NCBI GenBank assembly: GCA_964519385.1
Contig: CAZFLR010000002.1
Location: 66,932-130,931 of the forward strand
DNA: 64,000 bases
Direction: 5' to 3'
From: SVFI01 sp964519385
GTDB lineage: Bacteria; Bacillota; Clostridia; Lachnospirales; Lachnospiraceae
A program made the position numbers and the translations under genes. Below, piece after piece: positions 50,136 to 58,056 of the stretch. How positions within the stretch are numbered: position 1 is the stretch's first letter; the number at the start of each line of letters is the position of its first letter. The notes under the pieces were generated by a model, which was given only the letters and a program-made list of their open reading frames with translations, ran no database searches and was not told the DNA's origin.

Positions 50136-51686
50136 TTATATAGCCTCTTTTCCAAGTTTTTTTATACATTTCTTCAAATAGTATATCATATCTGCCGGCA
50201 ACATGCTATGTGTTCCTAGCTTCTCCGCCGCCATATCCCCCGCCGCCGCATGTAAATATACGCCTGTACACGCTGCAATATATGGGTCTTTTATCTGTCC
50301 GGCAACACCGGCAATGACTCCGGCAAGCACATCACCACTGCCTGCAACTGCCATTCCGTCATTCCCTTTTGCCGATATACAGACTCTTCCGTCACGACCT
50401 GCCACAACCGTCTGCGCATCCTTAAGAACTACAATGCAGCCATACTTCACGGCAAAATTTCTCGCAACGCCCACCCGGTCCGCCTTTATCTCATCTACAG
50501 ACAAACCGCTCAGTCGCGAAAACTCCAATACATGCGGTGTCAAAATCACCTCACTGCACGGGGCCGGCTTTTTTTTCTTCAGGCAGTTACTCTCTGCTAA
50601 CAGATTCAGTGCATCGGCATCCAAAATCCACGTTTTCCCCGGCTCACTGCACAAAAGCCCTGTCAGTTCATCCATCAGCAGCTTTGAGGACCGCGTCATT
50701 CCAATCCCGGAACCGGCACAGATCACATGCGCAAAATCAGCCGCCTGTCTTACTTGTTCTGCGAGCATATCTGCCCCTTCCCGTGCGTAAAGTGAAAGCA
50801 CTGTCTCCGGTGCGGCGGAAAGCACGGCTTCCCTGTTATTTTCATGTGTACAGAGCCGTACATAACCGGCTCCGCTCCGAAACGCCGCACAAACGTTTAG
50901 TATCGCCGCGCCCGCAATCGTTTCACAGCCGGAAATAAACGCCAGCTTACCAAAGGTTGACTTATTGCCGTCAGGACTTCGTTTCAAATATGACGAAACC
51001 GTCTTTTTATCCATGACAAATGTAGGTTTTTCCTCCATCTGCGGATAAACCATTCCACATCCGTCCAAAAGAATTTCTCCCGCACAGATTTTTCCGCCGC
51101 CCAGCAAAAGTCCCTGCTTACAGAGCCCGAAGGCAACCGTCACATCAGCGCAAAAAGCCGCTCCGAGTACCCTTCCCGTATCTGCACAGACACCGGTCGG
51201 TATATCCAGTGCCACCTTATATGCCTGCATCTGATTCAGCATCTCAACAGCCTCTTTCAGCTCTCCTGTCAGTTCTCTGCTTGTACCGATTCCCAAAATC
51301 GCATCTACTATAACAGAATATTCCCTTCCGCTCTCTTTGGTGTCTGTCAGCCCGGCATATATACAGCTCTCCGGTACAGCCACTCTGCGGAAAATATCTT
51401 CCTGTTTTCTGCGAAGCTCTGAATACCTCGCTTTCTCACCGAGAAGCATAACCTCTGGCCGATATCCCTTTTCTGTCAGAATCCTTGCCAGTGCCAGACC
51501 GTCTGCCCCGTTATTTCCGGTACCGCAGGCAATTAAAATACGGGCATCCTTTTGCACTCTTTTTTTGATTACTCCGGCGGCAAATAAAGCTGCACGCTCC
51601 ATCAGCACCTCCGCAGACACACCAATCTGTTCCATGACAAAGCGTTCCTGCATCCGCATCTGCTCAGCCGTTACCACATATTCCAT
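50136..51686 (-). CDS. nnr: Bifunctional NAD(P)H-hydrate repair enzyme (NnrE-NnrD)
   Basis: 516-residue fusion. The N-terminal YjeF domain (about 1-210) is the NAD(P)HX epimerase with GTGNNGADGLALARIL and ALDIPTGVCADTG; the C-terminal carbohydrate-kinase-like domain (about 230-510) is the ADP-dependent dehydratase with ISGCETIAGAAIL, LTPHVLEF and SGDVLAGVIAG (the usual GTGDVLAG has Ser here). Together they restore hydrated NADH/NADPH. ATG at 51686 lies 7 bases after GAGAGG. It precedes alr, the same order as in many Bacilli. Confidence 0.95.
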   Translation of the reverse strand: MEYVVTAEQMRMQERFVMEQIGVSAEVLMERAALFAAGVIKKRVQKDARILIACGTGNNGADGLALARILTEKGYRPEVMLLGEKARYSELRRKQEDIFRRVAVPESCIYAGLTDTKESGREYSVIVDAILGIGTSRELTGELKEAVEMLNQMQAYKVALDIPTGVCADTGRVLGAAFCADVTVAFGLCKQGLLLGGGKICAGEILLDGCGMVYPQMEEKPTFVMDKKTVSSYLKRSPDGNKSTFGKLAFISGCETIAGAAILNVCAAFRSGAGYVRLCTHENNREAVLSAAPETVLSLYAREGADMLAEQVRQAADFAHVICAGSGIGMTRSSKLLMDELTGLLCSEPGKTWILDADALNLLAESNCLKKKKPAPCSEVILTPHVLEFSRLSGLSVDEIKADRVGVARNFAVKYGCIVVLKDAQTVVAGRDGRVCISAKGNDGMAVAGSGDVLAGVIAGVAGQIKDPYIAACTGVYLHAAAGDMAAEKLGTHSMLPADMIYYLKKCIKKLGKEAI

Positions 51687-51718
51687 CTGTACACCTCTCC
51701 GTCCGGACTTCAAAATCC

Positions 51719-51745
51719 AAAAAAGGACACAAATCGTATCCTTTT
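51719..51745 (-). terminator. Rho-independent terminator after the rex-coiled-coil pair
   Basis: Minus strand: an 11-bp stem (AAAAAGGATAC / GTGTCCTTTTT, one G-T pair) with a 5-base loop and further T residues. It lies 8 bp after the coiled-coil gene's stop and before nnr, making rex and that gene one unit. Confidence 0.8.
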
Positions 51746-51753
51746 TCTCAGTC

Positions 51754-52389
51754 CTATGATTTCATATCTCCCGGTGTGATCGGCTTCTTATTTTCCGGAT
51801 TGTATTTCATGTCAAATATCTCAATCACTTCCGGTCCGAAAATATCGTGCATATAACTGTACAACTGCCGGTTATAGACTTCCTTTTCCTGTTTCCGTAC
51901 CACATTCTTTTTCAAATCAATGCGCATCCGGTTAATCCATTTATCAATCTGCTCAATCTCTGCCGTGTTATCCCTGATTTCTTCGTAACAAACCTCCATC
52001 GTAAGAAGCATCAGCTCATAATTGACATTCCCGATTTCCTTTTCAATATCGAGCAGCTCATCCTGATCTGCCTTCAAACGCGCATTGCAATCCTCAATCA
52101 GCCGTCTGTTCTCCTCCTGTTTCTTCTGCGCAGATGCATTCTCACCGCTTCCGTCCATCAGACTCACGATTTCATCCCTTAGCTTTATCTTGATTCCACG
52201 CAGCTTCTTGCACTCATGATTCAGACTTCCCTGTCGCTTTAAAAGCCCGTTCAGTTCCTTTTCCTTTGCGATGATTTTCGGGCTGACTTCTGTCTGCGTA
52301 AACAGCCTGTGCCATTTGTTATCCAGAGTCAGAATCGGAATATTTTTTCCGGCCAGTGCCGGTTTATAAATTTCTTCCACACGTGACAT
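51754..52389 (-). CDS. Coiled-coil protein of unknown function
   Basis: 211 residues, soluble, with no signal peptide or membrane segment. The N-terminal 35 residues (YKPALAGKNIPILTLDNKWHRLF) may form a short globular piece. A long coiled coil spans about 40-165, with heptad-like Leu/Ile spacing (KEKELNGLLKRQ, LDIEKEIGNVNYEL). The basic C-terminal part ends with FGPEVIEIFDMKYNPENKK. I do not recognise a named family. It begins just after rex (6 bp) with AGGAG spaced 8 bases from ATG 52389, so it is coexpressed with the redox repressor. A role cannot be assigned. Confidence 0.75.
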   Translation of the reverse strand: MSRVEEIYKPALAGKNIPILTLDNKWHRLFTQTEVSPKIIAKEKELNGLLKRQGSLNHECKKLRGIKIKLRDEIVSLMDGSGENASAQKKQEENRRLIEDCNARLKADQDELLDIEKEIGNVNYELMLLTMEVCYEEIRDNTAEIEQIDKWINRMRIDLKKNVVRKQEKEVYNRQLYSYMHDIFGPEVIEIFDMKYNPENKKPITPGDMKS

Positions 52390-52394
52390 CCGCA

Positions 52395-53036
52395 TCACTC
52401 CTGTTCTTTCTCGCCCCTCGTAATGTTATAAGAAAGCTTCATCAGGCTGTCCGATAAATGAACATTTTCAACCTGAACTCCCGCCGGAACCTCCAAATCG
52501 ACATGCGCGAAATTCCAGATTGCCCTGATACCGCATTTTACCAGACGCTCGGATACCGGAATCGCTCCTTCCTTCGGAATCGTGAGAACTCCGATATCAA
52601 TTTCATTTTCGATGATAAAATTCTCCAGCTCCTCCATCGGCCGGACCGGAATACCGCGAACCAGCTTTCCGGTCAGTGAAGTATCCATATCAAACAATCC
52701 CTTGATAATAAATCCACGTCTTTCAAAATTCATATAGTTGGCAAGTGCCTGTCCCAGATGCCCTGCTCCTACAATCACAAGATTATGTGTCTTATCAATA
52801 CCGAGAATTTTACCTATTTCCATATATAAATATTCCACATTATATCCGTAACCCTGCTGGCCAAAGCCGCCAAAGTTATTAAAATCCTGACGAATCTGCG
52901 ACGCAGTTACACGCATAATATGTGACAGCTCCTGTGAGGATATACGCTCTACCCCCTGATCCCTCAGTTCACCCAAATATCTGAAATAACGGGGAAGACG
53001 GCTTATGACAGCCTGTGATATTTCTTTTTCTTCCAC
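52395..53036 (-). CDS. rex: Rex, NADH-sensing transcriptional repressor
   Basis: 213-residue redox sensor. The N-terminal winged helix (ISQAVISRLPRYFRYLGEL, RISSQELSHIM, SQIRQDFNNFG) binds DNA, and a Rossmann domain (VIVGAGHLGQALANY) senses NADH/NAD+. The C-terminal domain-swapped helix follows AIWNFAHVDLEVPAG. The start is GTG at 53036, 8 bases after AGGAGG; the ATG at 53066 cannot be used because it overlaps the -10 box. A perfect promoter with a likely Rex site lies directly upstream, arguing for autoregulation. Divergent from the ABC-F gene, as in Bacillus (ydiF/rex). Confidence 0.96.
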   Translation of the reverse strand: MEEKEISQAVISRLPRYFRYLGELRDQGVERISSQELSHIMRVTASQIRQDFNNFGGFGQQGYGYNVEYLYMEIGKILGIDKTHNLVIVGAGHLGQALANYMNFERRGFIIKGLFDMDTSLTGKLVRGIPVRPMEELENFIIENEIDIGVLTIPKEGAIPVSERLVKCGIRAIWNFAHVDLEVPAGVQVENVHLSDSLMKLSYNITRGEKEQE

Positions 53037-53064
53037 TTTTTCTGCCTCCTGCATATGATAATTC

Positions 53065-53093
53065 ATTATATATCTTTGTTAAATATCTGTCAA
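53065..53093 (-). promoter_or_regulatory. Perfect SigA promoter of rex
   Basis: Minus strand: -35 TTGACA (53088-53093), 17-bp spacer, -10 TATAAT (53065-53070); all 12 positions match consensus. The start point would fall about 53058, roughly 22 nt before the GTG start, with the ribosome site in between. Confidence 0.9.
53076..53093 (-). promoter_or_regulatory. Candidate Rex operator in the rex promoter
   Basis: TTGACAGATATTTAACAA matches the clostridial Rex consensus TTGTTAA-N4-TTAACAA at 11 of 14 fixed positions; the right half is exact. It covers the -35 box and most of the spacer, the position expected for repression. Confidence 0.65.
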
Positions 53094-53132
53094 AAAATTT
53101 CTCATATAGCATTTCTCTCATTTTTCTGCTAT

Positions 53133-53138
53133 ATTGTT
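53133..53138 (+). promoter_or_regulatory. Possible extended -10 box of the ABC-F gene
   Basis: TATATT preceded by TGC (extended -10) about 28 bp before the ABC-F ATG at 53166; no good -35 is present 16-18 bp upstream, where only TAGCAT is found. Tentative. Confidence 0.35.
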
Positions 53139-53165
53139 TGTGGTAATACAACGGAGGAACAAACA

Positions 53166-55097
53166 ATGATTTTATCTTGTCAAAACTTATCAAAAACATT
53201 TGTTGATCATACCGTCATCCGCCAGACCTCCTTTCAGGTCGAGGACAATGACAAAGTAGCCATCGTGGGAATTAACGGAGCCGGAAAATCCACTCTTCTG
53301 AAAATGATTGTCGGACAGCTTACTCCCGACACGGGCACCGTGACCTTTGCAAAGGACAAAACCTACGGCTATCTGGCGCAGCAGGACGGGCAGGACAGTT
53401 CAAACACCATCTACGGAGAACTGCTCTCCGTCAAGCAGGAGCTCGTTGACCTTGAAGAAGATCTGCGCAGACTTGAATTTGAAATGAAACATGCATCTGA
53501 TGCAGAACTGGAAGACTTAATGAAATTATATACATCGAAAACTCACGCCTTTGAATCAAAGGACGGCTACAAATACCGCAGTGAACTGATTGGTGTCCTA
53601 AAGGGCCTTGGTTTTGCGGAAGAGGAATTTTCCAAACAGATTTCAACTCTTTCCGGGGGCCAGAAAACACGCGTTTTCCTTGCAAAACTTCTCCTACTTT
53701 CGCCGGATCTTATCATCCTTGACGAGCCGACCAACCATCTGGATATCTCGTCAATCAACTGGCTGGAAAACTATCTTCGCACATACAAGGGAGCAGTAAT
53801 CATTGTTTCACACGACCGCTACTTTCTGGACCGCATTGTGAACAAGGTACTTTCCGTAGAAAACGGCGAAAGCCGCATGTATCTTGGGAACTACACGGCA
53901 TTTGCCGCCAAATCGACGCAAATACGCGAAGCACAAATGAAAGCATACTTAAAGCAGCAGGACGAAATCCATCACCAGCAGCAGGTAATTGACAAATTAA
54001 AATCCTTCAACCGCGAGAAATCCATCAAGCGTGCAGAAAGTCGTGAAAAGCTTCTTGAAAAAATCGAGGTGCTGGACAAACCGGCCGAGCTTCGTGACGA
54101 CATGCGCTTTAAGCTTTCGCCTCGCATCCAAAGCGGAAATGATGTACTTTCCGTGACCGGACTTTCCAAAAGCTACGGAAGTAACCTCCTGTTTTCCGAT
54201 GTGAACCTTGATATCAGACGCGGCGAGCATGTGGCGGTCATTGGAGACAACGGAACCGGTAAGACAACACTGCTCAAAATCCTCAACGAGCTTGAAACGG
54301 CTGACGAAGGCGAATTTACGCTTGGTACAAAGGTTGAGATTGGCTATTACGATCAGGAGCATCATGTCCTTCACAGCGAAAAAACTTTATTTGACGAAAT
54401 TTCAGACGATTATCCTACGCTGACCAACACGGAAATCCGCAACACGCTTGCTGCATTTCTGTTTACCGGTGATGATGTATACAAACGCATCGGAGAATTG
54501 AGTGGCGGCGAGCGCGGACGTGTCTCACTTGCCAAGCTTATGTTATCCAATGCTAACTTTTTGATACTCGACGAGCCGACCAACCATCTGGACATCACCT
54601 CCAAGGAAATACTCGAGCGTGCCTTAAATGACTACGATGGGACAGTCCTGTATGTCTCCCACGACCGTTATTTTGTCAATCAGACTGCCACTCGCATTCT
54701 TGACCTGGCAAATCATCAGTTCTACTCTTTTGGCGGAAATTATGATTATTATCTGGAAAAGAAGGATACGGTGGAGGGACTTGTTTCCTCAGAGACAGCA
54801 GGGAACTCTGCACTGCATACGCCTGACACCTCCGCCGCCCGGGACTCTGCCGGGAAACTGGACTGGCAGCAGCAAAAGGATTTACAGGCTCAAAAACGGA
54901 AGCTGGAAAACCGCATTAAAAAATGTGAAGAACGTATTTCAGTTCTTGAGCAGAGACTTGATGAAATTAACGGAGAAATGAGTCTTCCCGAAGTTGCCAC
55001 CAATGTTGCCCGCCTTCAGGAGCTGTCCAAAGAACAGACCTCCCTGTCCGCGGAGTTGGAAGAACGCTACGAGGAATGGGAAGAATTACAAAGCTGA
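53166..55097 (+). CDS. ABC-F family ATPase (YdiF-like)
   Basis: 643-residue soluble protein with two ABC domains and no membrane helices. Walker A motifs GINGAGKST and GDNGTGKTT, signature motifs LSGGQKTR and LSGGERGR, and two DEPTNHLD Walker B/D-loop motifs are present, with the ABC-F linker between (HHQQQVIDKLKSFNREKS region). The C-terminal extension (about 565-643) is a charged coiled coil. ABC-F proteins act on the ribosome, freeing stalled complexes or giving antibiotic protection. Sequence and length fit the housekeeping YdiF/Uup-like class rather than Vga or Lsa resistance proteins. The real ATG is 53166 with GGAGG 8 bases upstream; a longer in-frame extension would overlap the rex promoter. 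Confidence 0.93.
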   Translation: MILSCQNLSKTFVDHTVIRQTSFQVEDNDKVAIVGINGAGKSTLLKMIVGQLTPDTGTVTFAKDKTYGYLAQQDGQDSSNTIYGELLSVKQELVDLEEDLRRLEFEMKHASDAELEDLMKLYTSKTHAFESKDGYKYRSELIGVLKGLGFAEEEFSKQISTLSGGQKTRVFLAKLLLLSPDLIILDEPTNHLDISSINWLENYLRTYKGAVIIVSHDRYFLDRIVNKVLSVENGESRMYLGNYTAFAAKSTQIREAQMKAYLKQQDEIHHQQQVIDKLKSFNREKSIKRAESREKLLEKIEVLDKPAELRDDMRFKLSPRIQSGNDVLSVTGLSKSYGSNLLFSDVNLDIRRGEHVAVIGDNGTGKTTLLKILNELETADEGEFTLGTKVEIGYYDQEHHVLHSEKTLFDEISDDYPTLTNTEIRNTLAAFLFTGDDVYKRIGELSGGERGRVSLAKLMLSNANFLILDEPTNHLDITSKEILERALNDYDGTVLYVSHDRYFVNQTATRILDLANHQFYSFGGNYDYYLEKKDTVEGLVSSETAGNSALHTPDTSAARDSAGKLDWQQQKDLQAQKRKLENRIKKCEERISVLEQRLDEINGEMSLPEVATNVARLQELSKEQTSLSAELEERYEEWEELQS

Positions 55098-55138
55098 AAA
55101 ACAGCCGCTTTACGATATCATCGTCAAGCGGCTGTTTA
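55098..55138. terminator. Bidirectional terminator between ABC-F and lactonase genes
   Basis: A 12-bp stem AAACAGCCGCTT/AAGCGGCTGTTT begins 1 bp after the ABC-F stop, and the loop can form a second ACGAT/ATCGT pairing. T tracts flank both sides, longer in the minus direction (GTTTTTC), so it serves both convergent genes. Confidence 0.85.
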
Positions 55139-55159
55139 CACATTACCTTACGGAACCAA

Positions 55160-56209
55160 TTACAACTTGTGGAAAATCACACAGTTTGGTTTTTCAATTT
55201 TCATTTCTTTCCCACTCATAACCAGCAGACCCTTTTCAAGATCCACCGAAAAGAATGTCATTGTATTTGACTCATGATTCAAACTGAGAAGATGTCTGTT
55301 ATCCGGGAAAAACGCCGCATCCTTCGGATAGTCACCGCTTACCGGAAGACAGAATATTTTTTCAAGCATTCCCGTTTCCTGACTGATGCGATAAACAATT
55401 ACACTGTTATCCCCCGCATTTGAGCTGATAAGATATTTTCCGTCCTCGGAAAAATTCAAAGCACTTGCGGCCGAATTGCTGGCATGGTAGTCATTGAGGG
55501 TTGATATTGTCTGAATCTTCGTAAAGAACGGATTTCCGTCTTCCACCTGATAGGAATATACATCTATATAATTTTTCAGCTCGTGTACTATATATACAAA
55601 TCTGCCGTCCTTTGTCATTTTCACATGTCGCGGTGCAGATTCCAGCTCACTGCGGATGACATCCACCAGCTTCAGCTTCCCTGTCTCATGGTTCAGCTCA
55701 TACACATCCACATGGTCCATTCCGATATCGGCAACCATCAGATATCTGTTGTCGCGTGTCATCTTTACACAGTTTACGTGCGGACGGAAGTTTCTTTCCG
55801 CTACGCTTCCCATTCCTTTTAAATAAACCTCGTCCGTAATTGCACCGACACCGCCGTCTTCGCGCACGCGGAGCACCGTGATTTTACCATCGTGGTATCC
55901 TGCCACAAAGAGATATTTTTCATCATAATCCGTTGAGAGATAACAGCCTCTCATTCCGTTAATGGATGCGTGATTGATACAGGAAAGACTGCCGTCCGCT
56001 CCAATCTCATACGCTTCCACACCAAAATCCGTGATAGAATACAAATATTTTCCGTTGTGAGAAATTGTGATATAGGAAGAGTTGGTAATCTCCACCTCAT
56101 CCTTCGGAATCAGCATTCCCTTCTCCATATCCACATCATATATTTTAATGCCGTGACTGTCTCCCATCGTGTACGTTGAAACATAAGCCACGTATCTGTT
56201 TTCTGCCAT
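55160..56209 (-). CDS. Lactonase-family beta-propeller (6-phosphogluconolactonase-like)
   Basis: 349-residue seven-bladed propeller of the YkgB/Pgl lactonase family. Repeating blade motifs are visible: YITISHNGKYLYSITDFGVEAYEI, VKMTRDNRYLMVADIGMDHVDVYEL, VKMTKDGRFVYIVHELKNYIDVYSY, LNFSEDGKYLISSNAGDNSVIVYRI. It may hydrolyse 6-phosphogluconolactone, but no pentose-phosphate gene is near and the family has other members (for example in surface proteins); no signal peptide. The ATG has GGAGG upstream and a strong promoter of its own. Monocistronic and convergent with the ABC-F gene. Confidence 0.82.
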   Translation of the reverse strand: MAENRYVAYVSTYTMGDSHGIKIYDVDMEKGMLIPKDEVEITNSSYITISHNGKYLYSITDFGVEAYEIGADGSLSCINHASINGMRGCYLSTDYDEKYLFVAGYHDGKITVLRVREDGGVGAITDEVYLKGMGSVAERNFRPHVNCVKMTRDNRYLMVADIGMDHVDVYELNHETGKLKLVDVIRSELESAPRHVKMTKDGRFVYIVHELKNYIDVYSYQVEDGNPFFTKIQTISTLNDYHASNSAASALNFSEDGKYLISSNAGDNSVIVYRISQETGMLEKIFCLPVSGDYPKDAAFFPDNRHLLSLNHESNTMTFFSVDLEKGLLVMSGKEMKIEKPNCVIFHKL

Positions 56210-56254
56210 TGCTTTTACCTCCGCTGAAGTTCATTTTTTTGCTCACTATGTTTT

Positions 56255-56283
56255 ATTTTAACACATTCGCTTTTTTTTGTTAA
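56255..56283 (-). promoter_or_regulatory. SigA-type promoter of the lactonase gene
   Basis: Minus strand: -35 TTAACA (56278-56283), 17-bp spacer, -10 TAAAAT (56255-56260), preceded by TGTGT. Both boxes are 5/6. The TTAACA and the TGTTAA near the -10 also form an inverted repeat separated by 14 bp. Confidence 0.7.
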
Positions 56284-56337
56284 GAATCCGCTCGTAAATT
56301 TCCTCTCTTTTTTTTACAAAATACTGCCTAAAATATA

Positions 56338-56365
56338 TTGACATTTATAATCAGAACTATATAAT
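56338..56365 (+). promoter_or_regulatory. SigA-type promoter of the polyamine regulator-potABCD unit
   Basis: -35 TTGACA (56338-56343), 16-bp spacer, -10 TATAAT (56360-56365). Both boxes are perfect. The leader to the first ATG is about 60 nt and contains a palindrome. Confidence 0.85.
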
Positions 56366-56376
56366 TAGAACTGGTT

Positions 56377-56405
56377 GTTTAGTAAAACTAAACTCAAAGT
56401 TTATT
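56377..56405 (+). promoter_or_regulatory. Operator-like palindrome in the pot leader
   Basis: GTTTAGT-AAA-ACTAAAC is a perfect 7-bp inverted repeat at 56377-56393, followed by TCAAA and another GTTTA half-site. It lies at about +5 to +33 of the transcript, suited to roadblock repression, probably by the XRE-cupin product encoded next. Confidence 0.55.
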
Positions 56406-56430
56406 TAAGTATCACAAAGAGGTGTCAAAA

Positions 56431-56967
56431 ATGGATATCGGGCTTAAATTAAAGGAGCTCAGGATTCAGAAAGCATTGACACAGGAAGAACTGGCGGACC
56501 GTGCAGAGCTCTCGAAGGGATTTATATCCCAACTTGAGCGCAATCTCACCTCTCCTTCCATCTCAACGCTGACTGACATTCTGCAATGTCTCGGAACCAA
56601 TTTAAATGAGTTTTTCAGCGAGGAAGATGATTCCCAGATTGTTTTCAGGCAGGAAGATTTTTTTGAAAAAGAAGATACTGCCCTGCGCAACAAGATTGAA
56701 TGGATTATTCCGAATGCACAAAAAAATGAAATGGAACCCATACGGCTCACACTTGCGCCCGGTGGCTCCACCTATCCCGACCTTCCGCATGAGGGAGAAG
56801 AATTCGGCTACGTGCAAAGCGGAAGCATCAAAATTCACCTTGGTTCCAAGGTTCACACAGCAAAAAAAGGCGAAGCATTTTACTTCGTTCCTGAAAAAAA
56901 ACACTATTTGGAAGCGGGCAAATCCGGTGCGACCGTCATCTGGGTCACCAGTCCGCCAAGCTTCTAA
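56431..56967 (+). CDS. XRE-cupin transcriptional regulator of the polyamine cluster
   Basis: 178-residue regulator with an N-terminal helix-turn-helix (KLKELRIQKALTQEELADRAEL, about 6-60) and a C-terminal cupin ligand domain (about 105-175, HEGEEFGYVQSGSIKIHL). The architecture is that of PuuR and other polyamine-responsive repressors. The ATG at 56431 after GAGGTG is used instead of the GTG at 56422. It is followed 15 bp later by potA, so it most likely controls potABCD by binding the upstream palindrome; putrescine or spermidine would be the ligand by analogy. Confidence 0.9.
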   Translation: MDIGLKLKELRIQKALTQEELADRAELSKGFISQLERNLTSPSISTLTDILQCLGTNLNEFFSEEDDSQIVFRQEDFFEKEDTALRNKIEWIIPNAQKNEMEPIRLTLAPGGSTYPDLPHEGEEFGYVQSGSIKIHLGSKVHTAKKGEAFYFVPEKKHYLEAGKSGATVIWVTSPPSF

Positions 56968-56982
56968 AGGAGGACAGCACAC

Positions 56983-58056
56983 ATGAGTAATAAACTGATT
57001 AATCTTTCAGGCATAAATAAATCCTATGACGGTACAATGGTCCTTGACGACCTTAATTTGTACATCCGTGAAAACGAATTTCTTACCCTGCTCGGTCCAA
57101 GCGGCTGCGGTAAGACAACCACGCTTCGCATTATCGGCGGTTTTGAAACTCCGGACAGCGGCCGGGTATTTTTTAACGGGGAAGACATCACCACTCTCCC
57201 TCCGAACAAACGTCAGCTCAATACGGTTTTTCAGAAATACGCTCTTTTTACCCATATGACAATTGCGGAAAACATCGCATTTGGCTTAAAAATAAAGAAT
57301 AAAAGTAAATCCTACATAGACGACAAGATTAAATATGCCTTAAAGCTCGTAAATCTTGACGGATATGAAAAAAGAATGCCTCATCAGCTCTCCGGCGGAC
57401 AACAGCAGCGCATCGCCATTGCGCGTGCCATCGTAAACGAGCCGAAGGTTCTTCTTCTTGACGAGCCTCTCGGTGCGCTGGATTTAAAGCTCCGCCAGGA
57501 TATGCAGTACGAGCTTATCCGTCTGAAAAATGAGCTTGGCATTACCTTTATATATGTCACACATGATCAGGAAGAAGCTCTAACCATGTCAGACACCATC
57601 GTAGTTATGAATCAGGGCTACATCCAGCAGATTGGCACACCTGAAACTATCTATAATGAGCCGGAAAATGCATTTGTCGCTGACTTCATCGGTGACAGCA
57701 ATATCATCGATGCTGTGATGGTCAGGGATGAACTTGTCTCCTTCCTCGGCTGTAAGTGGGCATGTGTGGACAGAGATTTCGGCGTTAACAGACCTGTCGA
57801 TGTTGTCATCCGTCCGGAGGATATTCTCTTAAAAGATGCAGGTCAGGGAACTCTTGACGGCGAAGTCACTCATGTCATTTTTAAGGGCGTTCATTATGAA
57901 ATGGAGGTTATGGCAGGCGGCTACGAATGGCTTGTACATTCCACATCCATGTTTTCCGTCGGTCAGAAGGTATCCATCAGTGTGGATCCTTTTAATATCC
58001 AGATTATGAACAAACCGGAATCCGAAGATGAGGAGGCTGCACACATTGAAGAGTAA
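56983..58056 (+). CDS. potA: PotA, spermidine/putrescine ABC transporter ATPase
   Basis: 357-residue ATPase with Walker A GPSGCGKTT, signature LSGGQQQR, Walker B VLLLDEPLGALD and the H-loop THDQEEA. The C-terminal TOBE domain includes RPEDI. AAAGGAGG precedes the ATG. Cluster context (regulator, two permeases, substrate-binding lipoprotein) and PotA-like PNKRQLNTVFQKYALFTHM favour polyamine uptake. Confidence 0.95.
   Translation: MSNKLINLSGINKSYDGTMVLDDLNLYIRENEFLTLLGPSGCGKTTTLRIIGGFETPDSGRVFFNGEDITTLPPNKRQLNTVFQKYALFTHMTIAENIAFGLKIKNKSKSYIDDKIKYALKLVNLDGYEKRMPHQLSGGQQQRIAIARAIVNEPKVLLLDEPLGALDLKLRQDMQYELIRLKNELGITFIYVTHDQEEALTMSDTIVVMNQGYIQQIGTPETIYNEPENAFVADFIGDSNIIDAVMVRDELVSFLGCKWACVDRDFGVNRPVDVVIRPEDILLKDAGQGTLDGEVTHVIFKGVHYEMEVMAGGYEWLVHSTSMFSVGQKVSISVDPFNIQIMNKPESEDEEAAHIEE

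Noticed and set aside
53166..55097. ABC-F gene as an antibiotic resistance determinant
   Set aside because: Length, linker and the conserved position beside rex fit the housekeeping YdiF-type class; no mobile element is nearby.
56255..56283. TTAACA-N14-TGTTAA around the lactonase promoter as a Rex-type operator
   Set aside because: Spacing is far longer than in a Rex box and one arm is simply the -35 element; probably coincidence.
56602..56986. Overlapping open frames on both strands within the XRE-cupin gene
   Set aside because: They lie wholly inside a well-conserved gene, lack ribosome sites and give no recognisable protein.
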